The position numbers and the translations under genes are program-made. From the NCBI RefSeq assembly GCF_015057185.1, contig NZ_SVEV01000014.1, forward strand, positions 19,759 through 83,758: a stretch of DNA of 64,000 nucleotides. Reading direction: 5' to 3'. Under the pieces are notes generated by a model, which saw nothing but the letters and a program-made list of their open reading frames with translations, was not told the DNA's origin and did not search any database. Below are positions 6,720 to 14,823 of the stretch, piece after piece. This stretch comes from Pseudobutyrivibrio sp. (lineage in GTDB: Bacteria > Bacillota > Clostridia > Lachnospirales > Lachnospiraceae). Position 1 is the stretch's first letter; each line of letters opens with the position of its first letter.

Positions 6720-7805
6720 TTACCTTGTCTTTTCCATGTAGTTCTCTATTTCTTCTGCAAGGTCCTTCTGTCCTGCTGCATCAAGCTCGCATTTTGCTCT
6801 ATCTAGGAGCTCTCTTTGACGCTTATGTGATACATATGCCTTATATCTTGCGGCTCGCTTTTTATTTACAAAGAATATTGCTCTCTCGCTGCCTACAACC
6901 TCCCCGTACCTCATAGATACCTTTCTGACCTGCAATTCGGGGATACCTAACTTTCTAAGCATCTGAGCAAGGTTATCAGCTGTTAACATTCTGCACATGT
7001 TATCCACAATCTCTTCATCACCGATGTAATTCGATAATTTTTCATGTACGCCATCTATTACGACTTCTAGCTGCTCGGAATCGAACAAGTCTATTAGGTA
7101 CATCTTTAAGATGTCCTCTAGCTGCTCTTTTCTTTGCTCAATTGTGTATCTGATGTCTGTTAACAAGAACTCGGTCATTACTGTTGGGAATGTTTCCTTT
7201 GGATTGCTTGCGTAGTACATCACAGACTCTCTATCAGCTGATCTATCTTTAAATGCTGGGTATACCATGCCGATTGAAGGTTTAGCCATTACCCAATCGC
7301 GCTCTCTTAGACCAATTAGATTATCTTTGCACTCTATACCTGGCTCAGAGAGTTTTACAGGACATACTGCGCATACGATGTAGTGATAGGTTTCTTCTGA
7401 TTCATCAATGGCCTCCCCTGCCGCATTTACCTTTACTACGTCGTAATTATCTTCTACTAGGATGATTAGGTATCTTCCTAGTGTGTCATAATGTGGGATA
7501 AGCCCTTCATAGAAGCTTTTAACTGACATATCATCTTCTAGACCTGCATTCCAAAGATTGTAGATTGATGTACCCTCATAGGTGTCTTCTAAGTCAAGCA
7601 TCTTCTCTTCAGGCTTTCCCGAAAATATCTGTTTAACTACTGCTGCATACTTGAACTGTTCTTCCTCTGGCATTGCCAGAAATGACTTGTTAAACTCCGT
7701 CAATATCTCGCCCTCACTCACGTATGCTGCTCGGATACGTGAAAAAGAAACAATATTATCCTTTACATTAGCTTTTAACTCGTTTAGACATTTTGCACTT
7801 AACAT
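6720..7805 (-). CDS. DUF4317 family protein
   Basis: The product, 361 residues, matches the Clostridial DUF4317 family in length and in landmarks: an opening SFSRIRAAYVSEGEI block, MPEEEQFKYAAVVKQIFSG, YHYIVCAVCPVKLSEPG and the IRDWV-like RERDWVMAKPSIGMVYPAF region. The family has no known function and occurs in host chromosomes as well as mobile elements; here it is part of the phage early operon. An AAAGGAGAGAGG ribosome site precedes the ATG. Confidence 0.8.
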   Translation of the reverse strand: MLSAKCLNELKANVKDNIVSFSRIRAAYVSEGEILTEFNKSFLAMPEEEQFKYAAVVKQIFSGKPEEKMLDLEDTYEGTSIYNLWNAGLEDDMSVKSFYEGLIPHYDTLGRYLIILVEDNYDVVKVNAAGEAIDESEETYHYIVCAVCPVKLSEPGIECKDNLIGLRERDWVMAKPSIGMVYPAFKDRSADRESVMYYASNPKETFPTVMTEFLLTDIRYTIEQRKEQLEDILKMYLIDLFDSEQLEVVIDGVHEKLSNYIGDEEIVDNMCRMLTADNLAQMLRKLGIPELQVRKVSMRYGEVVGSERAIFFVNKKRAARYKAYVSHKRQRELLDRAKCELDAAGQKDLAEEIENYMEKTR

Positions 7806-7817
7806 AACCTCTCTCCT

Positions 7818-8156
7818 TTACCATTTTGAATAAACTAAATCCTCTTCGTTCCAGTTCCTGTAATTACTCCTTAGGTAATCAGCAAATATCTTTAGCATTT
7901 CCTCTCGATTACCCTTATTTCCGTTATCGAGCATCATGTGATGCCATTTGCAGCCTATGGCACCGTTTTTAGCGATGCCTAGGCCACCTTTTGACCTTGG
8001 AATGTAGTGCATTGTCTCAAAGATGCTTAAATCTAGTGGCAGTGCACCCTCCATCATGTAGTTTTGCTTACAAAAGATGCATCCTGAGTCTCTTGAATAT
8101 ATTTCCTCTCTTTCCTTTTGTGAAAACTCGCAAGCTCTTGTGCGTTTGCTGGCCAT
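7818..8156 (-). CDS. HNH-type nuclease domain protein
   Basis: A 112-residue protein with a CIFCKQ zinc knuckle, a central MHYIPRSKGGLG segment and a CKWHHMMLDNG segment, the layout of HNH endonucleases. It could nick phage or host DNA; phage HNH proteins often assist packaging or recombination. ATG at 8156 is preceded by GGGAGGT. The upstream DUF4406 frame overlaps it by 89 bases in another frame. Confidence 0.78.
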   Translation of the reverse strand: MASKRTRACEFSQKEREEIYSRDSGCIFCKQNYMMEGALPLDLSIFETMHYIPRSKGGLGIAKNGAIGCKWHHMMLDNGNKGNREEMLKIFADYLRSNYRNWNEEDLVYSKW

Positions 8157-8463
8157 GACAAGTACCTCCCTCAAATGTTAGTGATATTCCGTTTTCTACT
8201 GCGTACTTGAGCACTAGCTTGCAGCCTTTTGACTTTTCCCAGCCTCTTGTCATGTATACAGCGTCGCAGGTATCCATGAGGGCGTATGAGACATGCATAT
8301 ATTGCTCATGTGTTGTTGTATCTGGCATCTTGCCATTAATCTTTGCTGGGTTTACAGGTTCATAGCCTGCTAATTTCAACATCTTTTCTGCTAGATTAAA
8401 ACGTCTGTTATAATCCGTGGTTCCTGTGATAGGACCACTAATATAAATTCTCCCTTTGCTCAT
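8068..8463 (-). CDS. DUF4406 protein (nucleoside deoxyribosyltransferase-like fold)
   Basis: The N-terminal 85 residues are a clear DUF4406 domain: GRIYISGPITGTTDYNRRF, then GYEPVNPAKING, and a DTCDAVYMTRGWEKSKGC segment. The fold is related to nucleoside 2-deoxyribosyltransferases. The family normally ends soon after this point; here the frame runs on for about 45 residues, overlapping the HNH gene, as if the natural stop had been lost. ATG at 8463 follows an AGGAGGGG site. Phage versions are thought to act in nucleotide metabolism. Confidence 0.75.
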   Translation of the reverse strand: MSKGRIYISGPITGTTDYNRRFNLAEKMLKLAGYEPVNPAKINGKMPDTTTHEQYMHVSYALMDTCDAVYMTRGWEKSKGCKLVLKYAVENGISLTFEGGTCHGQQTHKSLRVFTKGKRGNIFKRLRMHLL

Positions 8464-8471
8464 AGCCCCTC

Positions 8472-8540
8472 CTAATTTGTTTTTGTTATCCAAATGAGAA
8501 CCAGTAAACCTATCACTATCCATCCCTGCAGCTCTGTCAT
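8472..8540 (-). CDS. 22-residue predicted membrane peptide
   Basis: A tiny frame whose product is nearly all hydrophobic (core GWIVIGLLVLIWI, then a KTN tail). Its ATG overlaps the TAA of the upstream gene (TAATG), with GGAGG at ribosome-site distance, and it ends just before the AGGAGGGG of the DUF4406 gene, so it fills the gap exactly. Small membrane peptides of this kind are common in phage operons. An alternative frame from 8547 into the DUF4406 gene has a weaker context. Confidence 0.45.
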   Translation of the reverse strand: MTELQGWIVIGLLVLIWITKTN

Positions 8541-9856
8541 TACTCATCCTCCTCTTTATCCGGTAAGGTTAGCTCATAGTCATATAGTGCTCTTGCTAAA
8601 TTCTGTAGATACTGGCCAACCAAATAGCCCGAATTGCTCTGCAGCTCCCTAATCTTTGTACTTGTAATATCAGGCTTGCATACCTCGTTTCTAATACCAT
8701 CAATAAGGCTTAATACATCTTCTCTAGCCCTCTCTACTTCATCAGGGAATTCATCCTGCTGCACTGCGTCGCTTTCTTGGTTAGTGTTATCAAGATCATC
8801 GTCTTTGTTATCAACTTCTTGGATTTTGTTCTCAAATTCTTGTGATTCGTTTTCATTTTCTTGGATTTCGTTCGCAACTCCTTCTGCTTCATAATCCTCT
8901 GGCAATATTTCAGGGCAACTCTCTGCAAAATCCATTTGACCTGGTACCTGTGGCTCAGGTTCTTCCTCTGGTTCTGCTTTAACTACCCTCGTTTCCTTCT
9001 TAGGCTTCGATTCTTGCACCGGCGCAACTGGATACTTTTTCTCGTAACGCTTTTCCCATTTTTCTTCAGGAGTTTTGTCAAATGGTAGTTCCGAAGCTAC
9101 ACCTGCATATGTCCATGCTGCTGCAACATCGTTCCAATCATAGGTTTCTTTTTCTCCTGTTCGAGAATTAATAATAGATACCTTTTCTTCCGAACAAGCA
9201 AGCATCATTCGACCTTTTCCTGTTACTCTGACTGAATATATTCTGGTGTCAGAAGGGACCATAATAATTGGCAGCTGCCTTACGAGTTCTTCTACCTTAT
9301 CCACCCACGCTATAGCTGCTATCTTGATGTACAGCTCTGGGGAAGTCTCTCCCAATGCTAAGATGGTCTCATATAAGAGCTTTGAGCGTTCATCCACGTC
9401 CTCCAGGTTGTAAGCCAATGGATTTGCGCCCTCGCAGAGTCTTTCGATATCAGAAGTCTCTTTTTCGGCGTCAAATTCATTCTTTAACTCTGTGATTTCT
9501 GCTTTAGTCATCTCAGGAGTCAATTCTTCATTCATTGATTCAGGGAGCTGTAACATAACAGTTAGCTTTGCGTATCCGTATCCCTGATATTTACTATCTA
9601 GCTTGTCGCTATAACCGCCCTCTGCAAATTTATCGTTGATTGCGATAAATCTGCTGACATAAGTTGAATTTAGGCTATATTCTGCTTCTGCAAATTCTGC
9701 AACTGTTTTATAGCCGCTCTCTTCGAGTACATTTGTGTCCCTGGCCACCTTTAACAGGTATCCAAGCCTTACAAAACTTTCTGCTGTCTCCTTAACTACT
9801 CTGTCGCACTCCTGCTTAAATTCTTGGTACGTTTTTTGGTAAATAATTTCTTCCAT
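8540..9856 (-). CDS. Phage early protein with HTH-like N-terminus and acidic tail
   Basis: The product has 438 residues. The first 120 (ESFVRLGYLLKVARDTNVL, GYKTVAEFAEAEYSLNSTYV, then an RFIAINDKF helix) look like a DNA-binding domain of the DUF3102/ParB-associated kind. The middle holds a short beta-rich region. Residues about 290-380 are a low-complexity acidic stretch rich in Glu, Asn and Gln with an irregular repeated pattern. The C-terminal 60 residues are helical. A replication or partition accessory role is a guess from its position beside PcfJ and the Rep protein. Confidence 0.6.
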   Translation of the reverse strand: MEEIIYQKTYQEFKQECDRVVKETAESFVRLGYLLKVARDTNVLEESGYKTVAEFAEAEYSLNSTYVSRFIAINDKFAEGGYSDKLDSKYQGYGYAKLTVMLQLPESMNEELTPEMTKAEITELKNEFDAEKETSDIERLCEGANPLAYNLEDVDERSKLLYETILALGETSPELYIKIAAIAWVDKVEELVRQLPIIMVPSDTRIYSVRVTGKGRMMLACSEEKVSIINSRTGEKETYDWNDVAAAWTYAGVASELPFDKTPEEKWEKRYEKKYPVAPVQESKPKKETRVVKAEPEEEPEPQVPGQMDFAESCPEILPEDYEAEGVANEIQENENESQEFENKIQEVDNKDDDLDNTNQESDAVQQDEFPDEVERAREDVLSLIDGIRNEVCKPDITSTKIRELQSNSGYLVGQYLQNLARALYDYELTLPDKEEDE

Positions 9857-9864
9857 ACTCCCTC

Positions 9865-12075
9865 CTACATTGCTTTCATAAAGTCTGCTTCTAATACATC
9901 AGCTAAGAGCTGACCGGCTAGTGCTCCATGCCATACTTTCTTTTGGTCTTTTCTAAGCTGTTTATAGTTCTCTACTCTTAAGTGATCTGCTACGACTCCC
10001 AACTCTTTTTCTTCAGGAGTTAGCTTCTTTAAGAAATACTTTTGCCATTTTTTGAGGAACGGTATAGCCTTTTTGAAATCCTCATTTTGCTTGTCTCCTG
10101 TTGTTCTCTTTTGTCTGATGTTTCCACCTGGCTCAACCTCAAGTGTGTACCATGGGATATCAGGACATTTGCTGTGCCTCAAGAAAAATAAATAGCTTTC
10201 GTCTCTTTCGATTCTGTCGTAGTAATAATCTGAGGTATGAACACAGTGGCTAAGTACTATTCCCTCTGTCACAATATCCTTGATGCTTTCAGGGACTGTT
10301 ATTACATAGTCGCCTGCTGCAAACTCGAACTTTTTAAGCTTTGGTAATTGCTTATCTACCTTTGGCCACTTTTTCTCTAAGTCTTTGACCATTTTATCTA
10401 TGCCCTGCTGAGACCTATAAACTACTAACTTATCGTGGGCTAGCTTCAAATCCTTTGGCTTATATATTTGCTCCAAATCAATGTTCATCTTCATTTTTTC
10501 AGCCATATTCAAATAATCAGCCCAGGTTCTTATGGTGTCTTCCATGCTGCTACATGAAAGATTGCACTGTTTGATTAAATAATTAGCTGTTTTGATAAAA
10601 GTCATTTGACTAGGAACAAAATTCAATTGTGATGGCTCGATTTCCTCTGCATCTAATCGCTGTATAAGCTCATCTGGCCAAATAGTGTTTTCCTGCTTCT
10701 CTCTTTGCAGCCATTCAAGAGCTGACCAGCCGCCTTGCATATTTTTAAGGCGATGTAGTCTTGATTTATCAATCCTTAGATTTTTGCTTAACTCTGAGGC
10801 TTCAAAATCGATAACAGTGTCCTCTGCCTTTAGCCTTGTGTATCGATAATGTTCCAGAATATCTTTGTCTAATTTAAACATTCCGACTTTGGCCAATCTT
10901 TCAATTATTGGATATTGCCTTTCAATGTTTAAGTACTTAGCCAAATCACAAGGCAACTCTTTCCATAGAGGAAATGCGCTTTGCTTAAGCCAGCTCTTTT
11001 TCAAGAGACTTTTTATATTTGATGGGTAGAGCCTGGTTGCACTGTAGTAGGCATAATCAAAATAGTTATACTTCTGCTTTACCCATCGCATATATTTGTT
11101 TTTGTATGAATCCCAGTTGTAGACTCTAATAGTTTCGTCTTCAAACATTAGTATTCGTTGCCATTCGTAGAGGTGTGTTCTAGGATTCATATAGTCACAA
11201 TAATTTATGCTGTATGAATATTTACGTACGACTATTCCATCCTCTACAGGCTGTGCCAGCTGAGCATTTCCGCTTGTTGTAAGTGTTCTTATTTTTCCTA
11301 ACGATTTGAAAGTTCCTTTCGTTTTACATCTAGGACATTTACAAGGCTTTCCGTGTTTTGGATTCACAATTGGAACCATCTTTTCGCACCTTGTGCAATA
11401 ACCTTCTTTCTGACCATTCTTTGAGTACTCATAGATTATGAAATAGTTATTGAGGCAGTTCTTTTTGAGCCATTTTTCAAAATTCTTTGGTGTCTCAGGA
11501 ATTAGGCTCATATCTTCATCCCAAGGTGTTGTCTCTCGTCGTTCCCTTGCCTCTATATCAGCTTCCCTAATCTTGTTTTGCCAATTCATAAGGCAATCAA
11601 TTGGCTTTTTAGGTTGTGTATACCAATCAGTAAGCCCTTTGAGTGTCTTAGTGGCATCGGCATTGATAAAAACTTTATAGGTGTGGTTATAACAGCCATC
11701 TCTTTCGAATCCTTCGTAGTAACCTCTGTTTTCGTTTACTAGATTCCTAAAAAAGCTATTTGACCATCTTAGTTCCTTGTAGTTTTCATCAAGGATTCTA
11801 TTGATCCATTCATCACCGTCTGGATTTAGGAATATTTCAAACTTTGGTGTGGTGATTCCTTTTCTGAGCCAACTATTTAAGAAAACGGCTATCTTGATAT
11901 ATGGTCCTAAGCACTGGACGCGCAAGAATATTGAATACACAGGCAGCATCTTTGTGTTTGGTTTTGATTTGCCGTACCAATAACGCTGTGGCTTTTCTAC
12001 TTCCAAATAGGCTTTCTGTACCATCTCTTTTGTGGCTTCAAGCCTTCGGAGAGCTCTAAGAATATCTTTTTTCAT
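9865..12075 (-). CDS. PcfJ-family protein
   Basis: The product, 736 residues, ends in the PcfJ domain found in conjugative and phage elements of Firmicutes: the landmark is GIVLSHCVHTSDYYYDRI near residue 610, followed by DIPWYTLEVEPGGNIRQ. A CxxC...CxCPxC zinc ribbon lies near residues 225-250. Function is unknown; PcfJ proteins associate with replication or transfer modules. ATG at 12075 is preferred to an upstream start because AAAGGAGG sits at the right distance, overlapping the end of the previous gene. Confidence 0.8.
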   Translation of the reverse strand: MKKDILRALRRLEATKEMVQKAYLEVEKPQRYWYGKSKPNTKMLPVYSIFLRVQCLGPYIKIAVFLNSWLRKGITTPKFEIFLNPDGDEWINRILDENYKELRWSNSFFRNLVNENRGYYEGFERDGCYNHTYKVFINADATKTLKGLTDWYTQPKKPIDCLMNWQNKIREADIEARERRETTPWDEDMSLIPETPKNFEKWLKKNCLNNYFIIYEYSKNGQKEGYCTRCEKMVPIVNPKHGKPCKCPRCKTKGTFKSLGKIRTLTTSGNAQLAQPVEDGIVVRKYSYSINYCDYMNPRTHLYEWQRILMFEDETIRVYNWDSYKNKYMRWVKQKYNYFDYAYYSATRLYPSNIKSLLKKSWLKQSAFPLWKELPCDLAKYLNIERQYPIIERLAKVGMFKLDKDILEHYRYTRLKAEDTVIDFEASELSKNLRIDKSRLHRLKNMQGGWSALEWLQREKQENTIWPDELIQRLDAEEIEPSQLNFVPSQMTFIKTANYLIKQCNLSCSSMEDTIRTWADYLNMAEKMKMNIDLEQIYKPKDLKLAHDKLVVYRSQQGIDKMVKDLEKKWPKVDKQLPKLKKFEFAAGDYVITVPESIKDIVTEGIVLSHCVHTSDYYYDRIERDESYLFFLRHSKCPDIPWYTLEVEPGGNIRQKRTTGDKQNEDFKKAIPFLKKWQKYFLKKLTPEEKELGVVADHLRVENYKQLRKDQKKVWHGALAGQLLADVLEADFMKAM

Positions 12076-12076
12076 C

Positions 12077-12616
12077 CTAGGCCTCCTTTCCGAGTACGTT
12101 GTAAAAGGTATCTGGCTGGATATCTTTTCCATCTACTAAAAAGATGCCTATATCTGTTACATAACCAGCTCTGTCTTCTTGGACCAGACAGATAATACTG
12201 CCTGCTGCACCGCTCGCCTTTGGGTGCCTTCCACGTGCTATTACATATCCATCCCTTGCTATTCCTTTATCCTTCTTTATTCGCTGGTTATACTCGCGCT
12301 TAGGGTGGTCTTGCATCCATTTACATTCGAGTGCCACTAGCTGCTGCAAACTGATTTCTTTTAGGATTGTGATATCTGTACAAGCCAATCGTCCGGTACC
12401 GTCCTCGTGTACATCTCCCTTTATGTCCACGACACAATAACGTGCAGTATTTCCGCTATACCAGTCCAGTACCTCTATTGGCTCTTCTACTACATGAAAT
12501 CCTGCTGCAACGCACTGAGCTTTATCCTCTGTATATCGCTTTCCGACCTCATACTGAAATGTTCCAGTTCCCATGGTGCAAGCGAGGTCTTTGTTGAAAC
12601 CTTTATAGCAAATCAT
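12077..12616 (-). CDS. DUF7666-like phage protein
   Basis: A 179-residue protein opening MICYKGFNKDLACTMGTGTF, then GKRYTEDKAQCVAAGFHVVEEPIEVLDWY, the pattern of a phage family that often sits next to PcfJ (DUF7666 type). The C-terminal part is less conserved and contains an ISLQQLVALECKW helix. No catalytic residues are evident. It is two bases from the PcfJ gene and so probably coupled. Confidence 0.6.
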   Translation of the reverse strand: MICYKGFNKDLACTMGTGTFQYEVGKRYTEDKAQCVAAGFHVVEEPIEVLDWYSGNTARYCVVDIKGDVHEDGTGRLACTDITILKEISLQQLVALECKWMQDHPKREYNQRIKKDKGIARDGYVIARGRHPKASGAAGSIICLVQEDRAGYVTDIGIFLVDGKDIQPDTFYNVLGKEA

Positions 12617-12626
12617 GGTGGCCCTC

Positions 12627-13118
12627 CTATCCTAGATAGTACTGCTCCATGAGTTTGTATCTTGTGGCTTTGCTTGGAACTCCAATAGAAAACTCATGAC
12701 CGTGCAGCATCTTCTCAATCTCTGGGACTTTCTTTACAATCTCCTTTGCAACAACGGCTCTGTTCTTATAGCCATCGTCTGCAAGAGCTGCAATATAACC
12801 AGCAACATCTTTCTTCATTACTGCCGCACAATAATCTCTATTGATTGTGCATTCAGCTTTGATTTCATCTACCCAGTCAATAAGGACTCCACCTAGATTT
12901 AGATAGTTTGATTCAACATCAAGCCTTCCAACTGCTGCACTAATTGGTGTTGCTAACTCATCAACATAATCATCTGCATAGTCTTGTGCGTCTTCTGGAT
13001 CAATTCCGTTTTCCTTTGCGAGCTCTTTAAGAGCCTTAATATCCGTCTTAAGCTCTGCAGCTTTCTTATTAAGCTCCTCAACGCTCCTAAAATCTCCATA
13101 CTTGTTGTTTAATTTCAT
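12627..13118 (-). CDS. Hypothetical protein upstream of the PcfJ module
   Basis: A 163-residue, mostly helical acidic protein (AKENGIDPEDAQDYADDYV, then GRLDVESNYLNLGGVLIDW, ending VPSKATRYKLMEQYYLG). Proteins of this look recur next to pcfJ in Firmicute mobile elements. One anti-CRISPR family, AcrIIA9, was found in a similar PcfJ/PcfK neighbourhood, but I see no basis to claim that activity here. Confidence 0.55.
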   Translation of the reverse strand: MKLNNKYGDFRSVEELNKKAAELKTDIKALKELAKENGIDPEDAQDYADDYVDELATPISAAVGRLDVESNYLNLGGVLIDWVDEIKAECTINRDYCAAVMKKDVAGYIAALADDGYKNRAVVAKEIVKKVPEIEKMLHGHEFSIGVPSKATRYKLMEQYYLG

Positions 13119-13135
13119 TTCTTACCTCCTGTTTG

Positions 13136-13357
13136 TTAACCTTTATTTATTAGTGTCTCAAGATACTTCGTAGCCTTTTGATAGCAAATTATTTCATCAT
13201 CCTCTTCGATGACATATGGGCGTGGGCTATCGTCTGTATGAAGTAATATTTTGCAATCGTTCATTGTCTTCTTGCAGTGATGCAATAAATCGGGCTTTAC
13301 TTTCTTAGCTTTCCTAAGCACTCTAAAGTACTCATTGATTACCTCTTCTCTCTCCAT
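13136..13357 (-). CDS. Hypothetical small phage protein
   Basis: A 73-residue acidic protein (MEREEVINEYFRVLRKAKKV ... EEDDEIICYQKATKYLETLI). ATG at 13357 is chosen: the AAGGAG site six bases upstream is formed by the right edge of the palindrome at 13368. It overlaps the end of the RNase H-like gene by 26 bases. Family not recognised. Confidence 0.55.
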   Translation of the reverse strand: MEREEVINEYFRVLRKAKKVKPDLLHHCKKTMNDCKILLHTDDSPRPYVIEEDDEIICYQKATKYLETLINKG

Positions 13358-13805
13358 CTGAATCTCCTTGCACCGGTGCAATTTTGCCTTTTTCTCTGAT
13401 AGCTCTTTTTAGTCTTTCTTTGCCTTTGTAAGACTCATTTAGTTTGACCATCATCTTTCGACCTTTTAGAATTTCAGCTACCTGTTTCCAGTCATCAGCA
13501 TATTGAACAGGCTCACCGTTTGACTTTCTCCACGAGTTGCTCTCCCATTTAATAAAATTCGTGGAAATCAGATTAAAATACATATAATCGCTTGATGTGT
13601 GTATTAAAATAGCGTCGCATTTAATATTTATGCGGGTTAGCGCGCTCTTCAAACACAGAATCTGAGAATGCTTATCAGTGACCTGCTTCACACTTCCTAA
13701 AATAGTCTTCTCAAAATTGCCTGAGCGGATAATATAGCCTACATATCCATCTTTTGGCTTTGCTACAGAAGTGATTCCCGACTCAATACATATCTCTACC
13801 ATCAT
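13332..13805 (-). CDS. RNase H-like fold protein
   Basis: A 157-residue protein with the strand order and spacing of RNase H-like phage proteins: GYVGYIIRSGN, KTILGSVKQVTDKHSQI, a SALTRINIKCDAILIHTSSDY core, and a WRKSNGEPVQYADDWKQV region near the end. I cannot place all four acidic catalytic residues, so it may be a degenerate or binding-only member. Its ATG overlaps the stop of the Rep gene (ATGATG), indicating coupling. Confidence 0.5.
   Translation of the reverse strand: MMVEICIESGITSVAKPKDGYVGYIIRSGNFEKTILGSVKQVTDKHSQILCLKSALTRINIKCDAILIHTSSDYMYFNLISTNFIKWESNSWRKSNGEPVQYADDWKQVAEILKGRKMMVKLNESYKGKERLKRAIREKGKIAPVQGDSDGERRGNQ
13368..13381. promoter_or_regulatory. 14-bp palindrome TTGCACCGGTGCAA, copy 2
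   Basis: Identical to the copies at 3878 and 17040. Here it abuts the AAGGAG ribosome site of the 73-residue gene. In RNA it would fold as a 5-bp stem with a CCGG loop next to the ribosome site, so a translational role is as possible as a DNA operator. Confidence 0.55.
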
Positions 13806-14584
13806 GGAAGCTCACCTCCGTCCGCTCGTATCTCGATGTATTTGCAATAACTTAGGCCAGTGAAAGGATTTTCACCAAATACCAATGAGTTTTTATCAAT
13901 CACAAACCCTTTATGCGGTGTTGGTCCATTCTCTATGATTCTTCTCACTGTTCTTCGGGCGTATTTCTTTCTAACTGGAACAGGTCTCACTAGGTTCTTA
14001 CTTGTGGATATGCTTGTCATTTCCTTCAATGGCAAGCCCTGTTCTTCAGCTTTCTTCTTTTGGCCATCTGTCAATTGCTTCGTGACATAATCAGCTATCT
14101 TATGAGCATCCTCAGAAGCTCCGTTGAATATTTCAAAGTGGGCGCGTCCAACCTTCCAATATCCTGATATGATTTCTTCTGTAGACGGATCACCTCGTAG
14201 TCTATTGATAAGCATGTGAACATGTACTCCACCATTTCTGCCTATCTCTATTCGTTTTATCCACTTAAAATCTGTGTCACGCTTCTTATAGTGCTTTCTG
14301 ACATTGTCAGTTAAATTCTTTATATCCTTCTTTACCTGACTCATTGTTAGTCTTGTTCCTCCTGGGTATGTGAATGTCACCCACAGGTCTCCTTTTTTAA
14401 AGTTGGCTTTGATTGTTCGCCTATATTTAATCTCCCTATTCCGCTGGTTCTGTTTTTGGATTACCTCAGGGGTTACATTCTTCCTTTTGTTTCTTGTCTC
14501 TCCCTTTGCTCCATATCTGCCAGCGAATTTAATATCAACTTCAATCGAGTCAGTAAAGGTGTATGTGTCTTTTATATATGCCAT
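13802..14584 (-). CDS. HUH-type rolling-circle replication initiator
   Basis: A 260-residue protein with the ordered motifs of HUH endonucleases: a WVTFTYPGG strand (residue ~69), GGVHVHMLIN carrying the His-hydrophobic-His metal site (residue ~124), and a candidate nicking tyrosine in KIADYVTKQ (~166). It should nick one strand at an origin and stay covalently attached. It belongs to the Rep type seen in Clostridial phages and elements with PcfJ. ATG at 14584 follows TTAGAGG. A leader hairpin and an antisense RNA lie upstream. Confidence 0.75.
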   Translation of the reverse strand: MAYIKDTYTFTDSIEVDIKFAGRYGAKGETRNKRKNVTPEVIQKQNQRNREIKYRRTIKANFKKGDLWVTFTYPGGTRLTMSQVKKDIKNLTDNVRKHYKKRDTDFKWIKRIEIGRNGGVHVHMLINRLRGDPSTEEIISGYWKVGRAHFEIFNGASEDAHKIADYVTKQLTDGQKKKAEEQGLPLKEMTSISTSKNLVRPVPVRKKYARRTVRRIIENGPTPHKGFVIDKNSLVFGENPFTGLSYCKYIEIRADGGELP

Positions 14585-14622
14585 GGTTAACCTCTAACTT
14601 TAATATTCTTATCGAGCTTTCA

Positions 14623-14640
14623 AAGCCCGTCTCAGGGCTT
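14623..14640 (-). promoter_or_regulatory. Leader hairpin before the Rep gene
   Basis: AAGCCC/GGGCTT with a 6-base loop, about 40 bases before the rep start codon. There is no T-run, so it is not a plain terminator; it could act as an attenuator or shield the leader. Confidence 0.4.
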
Positions 14641-14648
14641 GATTTTGC

Positions 14649-14677
14649 TTGCTTTCTGAGGCATTTCATGGTATACT
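14649..14677 (+). promoter_or_regulatory. Promoter of the antisense RNA
   Basis: TTGCTT at 14649-14654 and TATACT at 14672-14677 with a 17-base spacer, pointing rightward, opposite to the flanking genes. Confidence 0.5.
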
Positions 14678-14683
14678 TTTCTT

Positions 14684-14750
14684 AGTTAAAAGAGTTTTGT
14701 GTATGCCACAAAATACCTTGACCAGTAACCCAATTACTGGTCTTTCTTTT
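14684..14750 (+). ncRNA. Candidate antisense small RNA upstream of rep
   Basis: The predicted transcript of about 67 nt starts seven bases after the -10 at 14672. It folds into two hairpins: TTTTGTG/CACAAAA (14695-14713) and a 9-bp terminator stem GACCAGTAA/TTACTGGTC (14720-14742) followed by TTTCTTTTT. It has no start codon with a ribosome site. It is complementary to the mRNA leader of the HUH Rep gene, the arrangement of countertranscribed RNAs that control Rep in rolling-circle plasmids. The promoter-terminator pair is seen in sequence; the control role is inferred. Confidence 0.5.
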
Positions 14751-14823
14751 TGCTATTTCTTACGACTGAAATTGTTGCCGAACTGGCAAATGATACTTCT
14801 CCCAATTTCATTGTTCATTCTCC

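Noticed and set aside
9014..9027. Fourth copy of the 14-bp palindrome (TTGCACCGGCGCAA)
   Set aside because: One mismatch breaks the symmetry and it lies inside coding sequence for Ala-Pro-Val-Gln; probably chance.
12627..13118. Anti-CRISPR (AcrIIA9-like) protein
   Set aside because: The idea rests only on a PcfJ neighbourhood; no sequence feature supports it.
4205..13640. Shared CATTTAATATTTATGC string near 4208 and 13618
   Set aside because: AT-rich, and the second copy lies within coding sequence; two copies only, so chance cannot be excluded.
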